Origin: Datnioides undecimradiatus
Taxonomy: Eukaryota; Chordata; Actinopteri; Lobotiformes; Datnioididae
Assembly: GCA_008933995.1 (NCBI GenBank)
Contig: WARS01000016.1
Location: forward strand, 13,143,348-13,207,347
Length of the DNA stretch: 64,000 bases
Direction of reading: 5' to 3'
Shown here: piece by piece, positions 36,201-48,200 of the stretch
How the letters are laid out: each line of letters starts with the position of its first letter
Position numbering within the stretch: position 1 is the stretch's first letter
Position numbers and translations under genes: made by a program
Notes under the pieces: generated by a model
What the model saw: the letters and a program-made list of their open reading frames with translations, nothing else
Databases searched by the model: none
Told to the model about the DNA's origin: nothing

Positions 36201-39200
36201 AAAAATATCTGAAAAGTTATTCACAACTTTATAAAATACTTTATAAATAGTGATCTACTAGAAATTAAACAACTTAACTATATATATATACATGTAAAGC
36301 TAAAACAACTAGTCAATCACTAGACTAAGCAAGCATTGAGAAGGTGTCATTTTTAAGACGAATTGGCATAATTGTGTTGGCAGTGCTGGCCATTTAAAAA
36401 AAATGGATAAACCAAACAGTCAAGCCAAACAAGATTAATCCATAATGAAAATAATTATTAATTACTTTCCTGTACAGATAACTGCAACATTGATATTCTG
36501 CTTTAACATTAATGCATGAGTAATAAGAATCTAATAAATAATAAATAACAGCACTGCAGCGATTTTTCTGCATTGAGTATGTTTACTTTTAATAGTCTAA
36601 ATACATTTTTCTGATTATAATGACATATTTTTTTATTTTGACAAAGTATTTTCTACCTTTAAGTAAATCATCTGAGGCTGCCCTTCACCACTGCCTCCAG
36701 TGTAGCTACCCCACTGTCTTCACTTCTTCACTGAAACTTTTCATACCAAATTACTTTAAGCTGTATTATTCTTCTAATTCAATAATGGTTTAATGTTCTG
36801 GGACAGTACTTAAAAGCATGCATTGATACATGGCAGATGTATGTATACACACAAAATCTGAATCTAGACCAGTTTTGGATCAAATATAAGGAGCATGTAA
36901 GTACTGACATTTAGCATTTTTACTGGTGATCTGGGTGTTTTATCTTCTGCCTTTAATGTTTAGTGGAGCACATCTGAATCCAGGTCATCTCATTTTCTTT
37001 GACATAAATGTTTAGTGCCATACAAGTACAGATCATATACTGGCCTATAAACGTGCTCAGGGTGTCTAACACAGGCTGAAGTTATTGTATAGCGCTCTGT
37101 CTGCTGTCATGCGCTCTGTCTGCTCTCATATGGTCTTCATTTCAGCTCCAGCCACATTCACTTTTTCACTAGCAAGATACTCGTTAAAGCTCATTTTGAT
37201 TGCAAAATAGCTGCAAAATAGACTGGCAGGACCAGCGTCACCAAACAAGAGTACCAAACAATACAACATAAGCACATTTTTGCAGCTCTAGTGAGAAGAA
37301 GTCTCTTCTGTGCTGATTGTTGTTTTCTGTATCCCTCACTCTGATAAGAGAGTCTGGTCACCCTCCAACTAGAATAGGAGCAATTTATAAGATATGAGCA
37401 GAGGAGTAGAGCAGGAGGTGGCAGCTAAAAAAAAATGACTGAAATGCCCTGTGAAGCTGAGATAAGTGTTAAAAGAATGATAATAGTAAACCATCCAGAG
37501 AGCCCACTGAGGGAACATATCCTTACATTTGTACAGACTAACTTCTGTAGAATCTTTGAGGAATAAATTATATGCTTAAAGGCACATCAGTATGACTGTA
37601 ATGTACTGTGGAACTAATTAGAAATGTGGATGAAATGGCATGTCATAAAAAGATGTTTTGGTAAAACTTGAAAAAGTCAAAAAGTTTTGCTTTTAGTTTG
37701 AAGGAGTTATTCAGAGTTCACGTTAATCCAATTTATTCCATTACAAACCTGTTATTTATCTAAGCCTCAATGCTTAATTAACCAGAAATCAACACTTATG
37801 TATATGTGTAAACTTGAAGTTTTGTACAGAAGTTCCCCAATTATTACACACAGCACGTCATCTGTAAAAACAGCTAGAAAAACAGCTGGACCACCATGCA
37901 TTTTTGCAAGGATTTCATTAGAGATTTGAGGATTTTCTCAGCTTTGACTCATGTGATCCTACAAATGAAATGCAACCATGTAAATTGCCTTCACTGGATT
38001 AGCCAGAGTTTCAACCAATAGTCCAGTAGGTTCCCTTGTTTTGGAGGTGAGAAGTAACTAATGACTTTATGTTAGAGCTGGGGACAATTTATGAGTTTAT
38101 GGTAAAATGAAATCAGACTATTGGTATTGTAAAGTTGTGCAAGGCTGCAACTTATGTTTATGTCTGTTGTCATCTCATCTCATATTTTCCAGATTAATCA
38201 GGGAGTGGGTGAAAAAAATAGTTAAAAATGCTCATCAAAATTTCATCCACAGCACAAGTTGGCATATTCAAGTTGCTTGTTGTGTCCGACTAACAGTACA
38301 GAATTGAAACATGTTTAGTTTATTAAAAGATGCCCAACAAAATCAGCAAATATTCTCATCTAGTCGCATTTGATTTTTTCTTTTACTTTTCAAAGTCACA
38401 TGTATTTGTTGCAGCTCCTAGCTGTGCTGATTCAGATCAGCTGGTGTCTTCTTTTTTTTTTAAACTGGTTTTCTGAGTCTATTTGGCAGTTTTTATCTGA
38501 AATGAACAAATGCCTCTAAGTTGTTTTGCCATCACCTCTCTCACTTTCTCTAATCTGGCCTTTTCTGCTTCTCATTGTGACCAACCAGAGCCTCTCTTCC
38601 CTTTTGACCCATCTTGTGGAATCTGCTGCATCACTGAAGACAAACTGTTTCAGTTTAAGTGACAACAATCACCTCCTCCCCCTCCTCACAGCCCACACAG
38701 GCACTGGCCTCTTCTTCAGCTGAGACAGACAGAGAGGCAGGCAGGGCTTGAAATGCAAATATAGCCTGAGTAGGCGGCAGCCGAGAGCAGAGTGTGCAGC
38801 AATGTGAGGACTCTCGCAAGCTCCGCCCACAGAAGCCAGTTGCTAAGCAACCACCCACAAGGGGGTGGGGGGGGAGCCATGAATTCAACAACTGTTGCCT
38901 GATCTGAGCTCTCACTGTGTGAATGCGAGTCAGCCGGCGAACCAGTCAGCGAGAGAGGAAAGTGTGTGAGTGTGAGGGTGTGAGGTCCAGAGTCTGTGCT
39001 TGTCGTGTGTGTTTGTGAGTGTGTGTGTTACAGAGAGAGAGAGAAAGAGGCAGACTCAGTCAGTGTAGGAGAAGCCAGGCTGCCGGTGCACTGTTTTAAA
39101 GTGAACGATACATCCCGCACCGCTCCTCTTCCTCTCTTTGGATTATACCACTAACAGGGACTCACCCTTTGGACTATCCCGACGCTTCCTCCTCCTCTCG

Positions 39201-42200
39201 CCTTTGAAGAGAGCACCTGTGTGTGTTGTGGTGTGTGGTTGCTGTGCGTGTTTGAGCCAAGACAACGGACTTAGCCCTGGTGAACAGGGCGAGTGGATGA
39301 CTTCAGTGGATGAGGGTTTCGGTGGAAATAGGGGGACTGCTGACCATGGACTCCCCTCACTAGTCTACGGGGTAAGCAACCAGACTGCACCCAACCAGCC
39401 GGAAAATGGGGATGATGAAAGAACACTTGACAGAATGGGAACAAAACAGAAGAGCTACTCAAATACAGAGACGTGATGGCTTAGTGGAAGGAAAGTGAAC
39501 ACGTGATGGAGGCAGATATAGTTTTAAGTTAAGGGGGAAGGCTGGTGAGTTGGGTGTGTGTGTGTGTGTGTGTGTGTCAGCGGCAGTGCAGAGTCCATTG
39601 TCCGCCAGTTTGTGTTTGAATGTGTGCGTGTTGCATGCGGTTGACCCTGCCTCACAGCTTCCCTGTCTGTCTTGCTCAGCTGTTAGCGTCTGTGTCATCA
39701 CGCTGCACCGTTCTGTCTCTTCTGCTGGCTCTCCTCTCTTCCCTGTCTGCTCACCAGTATCCCTCCTTTTCATTTCCTCTCGGTCTCCTCCTGCCTCAGT
39801 CGCTGGTGGCCCTGTTGCGGTTCAACATCTCTCTGATGGTAATGGGATTAATTGGAAATCAGGGTAGCAGGAAGGAGCGGGAATGACAGAGAGAGAGCGT
39901 GATTAAAACAGGTGTTGAGGGAACAGGACAGATATAGCACGTCCAGGTATAGAAGGTCAAAAAAGAAAAGATAGAAGAAAGCGATGAGAACAACATCTCT
40001 GCTGTCAAACCGTAGATGTTGATGGATATTTGGCACATAAACATCAGACTGCCTTAGGGTTTGTTATGTATATTTAACATCATCAGTACTGATATTCTGT
40101 TATTTGGAAATCACCTGAAATCAGTATGTTCTGTGAGTGTAAATCAGAGTATTCCAGGCTGTTTATTTAGGCCACAGTTCAATGAAATGTTTATGCCAAA
40201 ACCGTGGCACTGAAAACATATGTGTACTGTAGATGTATTACACACATAGACACAGAAACAGAAATACTGTAGTGTTGTATTTAATGAAACTGGATTTACT
40301 TTTCTTTTAAGTTCTTAGATGTTGTAAATCATGTTTATAATCTTTGTGACTGTCTTCATTTTAAAAATTGGTTTTACTGTACCTGAATCTAAAAACATTG
40401 ACAATACAACTGCTACTTGATGTGCGTTTATCCCCTCTGATATTCATTCATCACTCCAAAAATAGAAAGGCAAGGTGATGTGTCATTTGTATTGTGGGGT
40501 TCACAATAGCAACATGTGACGTCAGAGTCTGTAGTCGTTTGAGTACTCCTGGTCTGCGACTGGACATTACATAATGAGATTTGCTCTTCTTCAGCTGAGC
40601 AGGAAATTCCCTGTTGATTGTGCCGGACTCAAAAGGTTCCTGGTAGTTTTCCGCTAAAATCACTTTGCATACAGTTGAATACAGTTGATTTTTCCAGAAA
40701 CTTGATTCTGTTTCTTTAAACATGATTGACATTCAGATAAGTGTCTTTGACAGTGCACGGTGTGTACACCAGGACTAGAATAACTAGATTAGCATGCAGC
40801 ACTGAGCTGTACTGGATGAATGGCGGCTAATCTGCAGCAGTTTAAACACTCACTCCTCTCTGTTACTTCTTCCATACTTTCTGATGAAGAAATACTAATG
40901 TCTAGACAAAACAATTACATTCACATCTTCACTGGGTTAATGTTTTGAATCTGAAAGCCAAACCTGTGCTGAACATCGGCAGCAGTTCTCTTGATACTTT
41001 GTGGTTTTCTCTTTAGGAATTTTTAAAAATGTGCTGTTCCTATATACTCGCAACAGCTGACAATAGGCAAGGGTCGGACCACCTGCTGAAGGCCTAACGA
41101 CACATGCTGGTGATCCGGCCCCAGACAGCAGTGAGAGGGCTGACAAACAGTCGCTCAAGACAAAGACAATGCAAGTTGTTACAGAGAGACAGCGAGATGC
41201 TTTCTTTTCTTTTCACCGGACACAAGTTTGATGACTCAAAGAGGGACGATCAACACGCCAGACACAACACACTTGGACTGTGAAAACGATTTGAACACCG
41301 AATGAGGAGATGGAGAGTTGTTAAGTGTTGGTGCCTCAATGTATGAGTCAGGGTGTTGTGCTTTTCCTTGGAGATGAAACTCATTTCTGTTCTTGCAAAC
41401 CCCAATAGTACTAGTAATATTGATGATTCAAAGGAAACATGACTGAGCTATGTGTTAATCAGCAAAAGGTTTAATAATCAGTTATCTTAGTGTATGCTAG
41501 TGTAATTCTCAAGCAAAATGTTACAATCATGTTTGTGCTCTAAATCATTTTTAAATCTGAACATGTCATCTTGGGTTCTGGGATATTGTGAAGGACATTT
41601 TTCACTGTTAACTAAAATTAAAATAATCATCACCACAAAAAAAAGCACACTCATGACTTTGGTTTGACTTCTGTTGGCTAATGCCAACTTCCTTGTTTTG
41701 ATGTGGAGCAGTAGCCTGTTTTGTTCAAACATACTGTATGTGGTTGGCAAATGCAAGAGCTCAGAAGATGCGGTTGACACCTTAAGGACATATGGACTGA
41801 TAAACCCAGCCGACCCACACACACTCACTAGCACATTTGCCTACTGGTGTGACAGCTTGTTATGCTTAATTATGACAGTGATGTTTGGCTTACATTTGAA
41901 TTTTAAGAACATGTGGCCACACAAACATTGGACTTCCTTTTCACTTTCTAGTTACTCTCGCAAAGATCAAATAAGAAATGAATGCAAACATAAACTTTGT
42001 TCTTTGTTTTGACTTTTGGGTCAGATTGTGCCTTTTTGTGATATCAGCCAGTCACACAGAGACACACTTACGTGCACATGTGAAGCATTGACTAAATGTT
42101 GTGCACCAGCAGCAGTCAGCAGAATGCAGCAAATGCTTTGCATGCAGCTTTTGTGATCTCTAGTTAATAAAGCTAAATTGTCTCATCATGTTCTTGGAGA

Positions 42201-45200
42201 TTTTGTCTTTGTCATTAAAAATGCAGTTCACTCATTAATTCAGAGGCACACAAACAAAGTAATAGGACACTTAGAGTAAATTGCTCATCATCAAGAGATG
42301 AATTTCAAGTTCACCTTGTTTAACGGGCCTACTGTATATACACACCCTCACACACACGCAATTTGGTTTGAAATGCTTCTGACAGCGCTGGCAGCACTAA
42401 TTTCACTAAGTGCACTCCCCAGTCCTAAACCTAATCTGGGTGTTCAATATCAAATTTCACCGTTTTCAAATTTTTCTACTTTTCCAAACACATTTTCTCC
42501 TCATTTATACAGAAAACACAGGCACACACTGTTTCATCGCTTCCTGTGTGTATCTGAACTGTATTTCATTGAGAGTACCTCCACACAGTCGCCAGTGTGC
42601 AGCTCCAGTCCCTCCCTGCATTGTCCTTTGTCCAGTGCAACATTCCTGGTAATCCAAGCAGCTACCTGTTTCCCTTGAGACTCAGGTGGAAGCAAACGTG
42701 TGTGTGTGTGTGTGCATGTGTATTTGTATTTGTGATTGATACCTGTGCAGAGTGTGGAGTGGCAACATTTCTGTAGATGAGTAGGTGTGTACATGTGTGT
42801 GTGTGCCAAGCCGCTCTCTAAAAGCACCACTGTTGATGTTTTACTTACCGTTTTGACTTAAAGATGAATGAGCAGAGGGAGAGAGGCTTTATTCAAAGTT
42901 CTCAGGTGTTTTTATGCCGTACTTTTGGTGGGGGTGTGTGTGTCTGTGCGTCTCACTTGCTTCTCACAGTGTTGACTTAACAAAATGTTCGGGAAATATG
43001 AGTCATGACTTCCTCTTTGTGTAATCTGTAAGTGTGTGCATGCGTTGGAAGAGTATTGCTTATCATAGGAGCTGAATAATACAGACGTGTAGGCAGATAC
43101 CTGCTAAAATACACACAACCAGTTTTAATGCTCAGCTGCCGTGGTGTTTTCCAGTCGGTTGGTACTTTTATCAGGTAAATTTGTTCATTACTCAACAGAT
43201 GAATAATATTGAGATATAACAGGTTTTATTTTTACTGTAGGTTTCACTGTTGAATCACAGTTTCCCAGAGTGTATGGTGACATCTCTCACAGTTCAAAAC
43301 ATGTTCAAACTCGTTCAAGTTCAGTTTATAATGTATGTAAATATATGGAGAAAAGCTGCAAATCCCCACATTTGAAAAGCTTCAGTCAGCAAACATTTGG
43401 TGTTGTTGCTTGAAATGATTTACTAATCAAATAACTGACTAATAATTTCAGCTCCTGTGGATTAGAATATCCTTTTCAGGTTCTGTAAAGCCACTTATGC
43501 CCTCCTATCTCAGTGCTTCATGTTACCCGCTGGTGTGATCTGTAGCTCAGAATTGACAGATGAGCCACTGGTAACACAGTCAAAATGCTAAATATCAAAG
43601 CAAAAGCATTAAATGATTCACTTAATAGGTGAATATTTCTGTGGCGGCAGCATTCGAGAGCTTAGGCCTTAGAATAATGGGGAGAAAGGGAGTGAGAGAG
43701 GATGAAAAGAACAAAGAGAGAGAGAGAGATGTAAAGCCTCTGCAGAGAAATGCCTCTTATCTCTGGAGCTGTCTGACAAACACAAGCAGAGAGTTGGCTG
43801 TTCTTTCTCTGCTGTCCCTCGCTCTCTTTCTGCCTTCTGATCCATTTTTCCATATTTCCCACTTTGTCAATTTGTCCCTCACTCTTGTGCTCATCCTCCA
43901 GTCCCTCCTCCTGCTGACTCACACTAAGTCAAAGCTTCATGAGTGTGGATCGATCCAACCGATGTCAGTTCATGTGTCTGCTCATCCAGTCCCACCCAAC
44001 ACTGCCGTAGCACTCCACCTCTGTTTTGTCTTTTGCACAACACTGTTTAACTTGATTGTACAGCAATAAGATGGTGACGGTCCAACTAGTTATACAACAA
44101 ACAGACAAGAGAAACAGCACATTTTAAAACCCCATAAGCTGTTTAATTCCTTTAATCTAGTTTTGCTCAAATGACAAACCACAAACATGTTTCGTAAATA
44201 TTCTCAGAGGGCGGGCCTCACTACAGGTCTTAGATCCTGTAATGCTGCAGATCAGTCTGCATCAAGAGTTTGCTTGCATTCAGTGTGATTCAGTAATATT
44301 GATGTTTTTGCAAAAGCTAAAAACAAAAAAAAGTATATGATAAACTAGTGAAACTAAATTAAGCACATGGTGGAATCTCACATTACTGACATAGTTTTCA
44401 GCTGATCAAATGAGATGTTTTAGGGTTTTTTTGTTTTTTTTTTACCTTTTTAAACTTTTTAGCTTAGGTTTGCCAGCAACTCCCATTTTTTTTTACATGT
44501 AGATCAATCGGGCCTTGAAATGCATGGTCATCCACATAATTCCCCAGCGTGCCAACGCGGCAGATTAATGATTTGTTCAGCACTAAAATGGTATTGACCC
44601 TCAGCACTCAGCATAGACTAAAGGGGTGTGAGGGGAGGTGGATCGAGAGTCTATCTTTTTAATGAGGGCTGCAACAATGCTGTTGTTGTTGTTGTTAAAC
44701 CTGATATAGAGTTCGGGCCTTTGATGACTTTGAGTTTGAACACTAATCTCAAATTAATTGGCCTTTCAGCAGTAATTACTTCATGTCACTGTCACTCTGT
44801 CACTCCAAGTGTGTTTTTGTTTGTGTCTGTTGTGTGCATGTGTGTGTGTGCATGTAAGCTTTTATTGTATACAGGAGCATATTGGCACTCAAAGTATTTG
44901 GATCAGTAACTGAAAACCAAAACAAAACCTCAAGTAATCGCTGTTGTCTGTCATGATGTGACAGAGATGTGGTTAAGGACCTGGTTTGGTTTAGCTAAGC
45001 ATTGTCGTTTGGGTTTAAAGGACTATTTAATGAATGTTAGGGGGCCTTTGTCGATTACAATAGTGATAGTTGTTAAGTTAGGGAACAAGTGTGGTCAGTG
45101 CTCTGAAGAGAAGCAACATGGGCATTTGGTAGGAAACAGGAAACATTGTTGTAGCTTGATGGTTTATCGATAATATTTGTATGGCCTCTGGAGAGCTTTG

Positions 45201-48200
45201 CCACATGAAGAAAAACGTGCATTGTCTTGAACGAAACAACATGAAACAACCACGCTGTCGGTCTACTTTTGAGGACAGTGTGAGTTTGGAGAAGCCGAGG
45301 TCCTCAAAAGAGATTTTTCTAAAAGATTTCTTTTAAATGAAGAAGTTTAAACTTTTCAAATGCACAACATTTTTAATGGATAAAACAATAAATACAGTTC
45401 AAGCTGCAACAAGAATTCCCTTGATTTCAATGTCCTCCATTAATATTTAGGGTATTATGACTCTATTTTATTACAGCGTACCAGTAACCATAAAGAGATT
45501 TATTGCCAAGTAGGATCTCACACACAAGGGATTTCTGTGGTGTTTTGGTGCACTCAAGATGATGCACTTTTCAGTGTGTCTCTGGATACCTGTTTGCCTT
45601 CCACTCACCTGCATTGTTCCAAATCTCTGTCTTACACAAATGCACGCTTCATTTTGTAACGAGAAAATACTGAATGTTTGTCTCCCCGGCAACCAGTATT
45701 GTTGCAGTAATTGTAATACAGTAACATTATTTACATCTCACTGTTTTCTATACTTTGATCCTCCAAAGTGTTACTCAACAACTGTAACATGACAAACATG
45801 TGACTCAACATTTTCGAGTTTCAGGACTGTCAGCATGGTGTGATTGAGTGGCATCATTCACATTATATGAACTTGTTCCATGCCCTGCAGAAAAACACAT
45901 GCCACTGCCAGGATTAACTGACAGCTAATTACGAGGTCAAATAATTTTCTAGTTACTTCAAAAAGTGTTGCACAGACATATAGCAGTACTTGTTTTTTTT
46001 ACACTTCAGTTTCTGATCTTTTCCCTGCTTTAGCAACCACATCTCCCATAGAGAGGTGACAAGTGTCAAAGTTCTTTATTTTCTGTCTCTTCTTTTCTTT
46101 TTTCCTTACTTGTTACATTTCTACTTTATCTGCAGTGGATGTAAATAATACATTTTTCCCAGAGAGTCTCACTGTGTTAGTCTCATTCTTACTTTGTCTT
46201 GTGCATACTGTAACTCTTCATGCTGCACAACTGTTTCTCGACATACCTGGAAAATCTGGACTGACGGTCTTTGTAGACATACCAAAAATAGTGTCCCACC
46301 TGTGTTTTTCCCAGCGTACACATGCTTTTTCAGCCACACATGACATGTCATAAATTGGATGCAATAAACCTTTAAGTCACATGACAGTGATTCAGTGATG
46401 ATCGACAATGTCAGCTTTAAACACAGCACCTGGCAATGGCTTGGCTAAGGGGGAGCTTGACAAGGGAAGCAGTTGACATTTGACATCCATAGAAAAGTAT
46501 AATGTATCTAGTAAACATTCATTTTGTCTTCCTAAAAAATCTCAGATTGACCACAAACACAGCGAAGGTTTATCCCCACAACCTGAACTTTTCATGTTAG
46601 CGAAGGAGGCTGAATCTTTCTATTGTCTTCTTCATCTCGTTCTTCTCTGACACTAGTCTCACCTGGGAGGAGTGGGGAGAAAACCATGAAAGAAATGATA
46701 GGATGTCTGCATTTTAACTAGGCCAGACCCTGCAGCAACAAACTCTCAGAGACATCACAAATCTTTTTTTCCCTATTTTGTTAGTTAAAAAAAAAAAAAA
46801 AAGAGAGAAGAAAAACGTGTACAACAGCATGCATGCTGGGCAGATTTATGATGTAAAGCTGTGTGGCTTTTTACATCAGTCATGTCCCTTGCAAAAGTCT
46901 ATATCTTACAAAGACGATCCATGGCCTTGAATACTAATCAAAGTACAATACAGTATAGGTTATCTTACACTTATTGCAGTTCTGTTGTGCATTTGGACTT
47001 CTTGAATCACAAGTACTTAATAATATCAGTGAGATTCAGTGAAAAATATCAGATATTAGTCAAAGTGTTTGGTATTAGTTTGCTGGTAGTAATCTATTTG
47101 AATAAATTAAGCATAGTTTTATTGTATTTTGAAAAATATATATTATAAAATAAAGGTTGTGTAATACAATACCCAGCAAAAAAGGCTTCAGAAAAAGGCT
47201 TCACCCACTAAAACTGCTGATAAATCATCAAAAACAGAGTTGTTTTCGCCTAAGCAAACATTTAATGGTGATAAAAATCCTCGGTTGGCCAAAGGGTGAC
47301 ATGAAGGCGTGTCAGGCTTCAGGCAGAGAAGCTGCAGTAAAAAGCACAAGCAGAATTCGGCGTCCTCAGTTCAAAGCCGCTGGCAGGTTGGACGCTGTTT
47401 GGCAGGCTGGCTGTGTTTGTGCTCTCGGGAATCAAGCAACTGAAAACACTCTGCAGGCTCATATTTTGGCAGTTACAGCCCCCGGGCTCTTCTGAAGCAG
47501 GCATGTACAGAGAGAGGCACACTGTAAACACGCACACACACACGCGCACACACACACGCGCGCACACGCACACACACACACACACACAGGTCCTCCTTCG
47601 ATCTTTACTTTTTTAGTATTCTCATCAGAGTGACTGGCTGGAGTGCAAAATACTTCACACTCACTGTAGGGTATTACTGTCCATTAGTTTTGCCTGAAAC
47701 GACTCTCAGAACAGCTCGAATTGGCAGCCTGAATGATGGCACATGTCCTTCTGTTCTCCTGAAAACGGCTCTCGACTGACTGCTCAACGGGTATCGTTCC
47801 TGTTTTTGAACACCTGATGGATTTAAAAGAAGGCCGACACATTCATCTGAACAGAAGAAAATAATCCTCTTCAAAATTTTGGAAATCAGCAGCCAGGTTG
47901 CAATTCAGTACAGCCTTTGCTTGGTATATTTTGTTAGTGTAGTGAATGTATAATGATACAGAAAGAAAGGATAGTTTTACATTCTATCCTCATTATATTA
48001 CCGCTTCATCCACTAGCAAATATGTTACTCTGCCAATGAAGCGTAGTGACCTAATGCTGTCACATTATTTGTGCTGTATAAACAGGATTTCTCACCTTTT
48101 CAACCCATAATGAGAGGCTTTGCTCTATATTTTGACTAGTTCCGACATTATTTATGTTATATGAGCAACCCCTTCATATGAAAAACCTCCTCTTCTCTCT

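Larger units (their letters stand above)
17923..38650 (+). other. rab11fip4 intron 3, first part
   Basis: About 20.7 kb. No independent gene supported on either strand. It holds microsatellites (20445-20499, 20624-20665, 23764-23793, 27150-27232, 28224-28304, 33311-33355), an RFX-like site (20236-20249), CTCF-like sites (18493-18506, 37411-37426) and a candidate terminal or poison exon (26427-26492). Confidence 0.7.
38651..38930 (+). promoter_or_regulatory. rab11fip4: internal rab11fip4 promoter (short isoform)
   Basis: The region just before alternative exon 1B is a composition break inside an AT-rich intron, rich in GC-box/KLF-like blocks (CCGCCCAC, CCACCCAC and a G5TG8 run at 38861-38874). 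It carries a perfect POU octamer ATGCAAAT at 38753-38760 and a perfect RFX palindrome at 38839-38851. No TATA box sits at a convincing distance. Confidence 0.6.

Noticed and set aside
39550-39886. Overlapping frames of about 90-105 residues after exon 1B
   Set aside because: They begin in the GT microsatellite and continue in CT-rich sequence without coding character.
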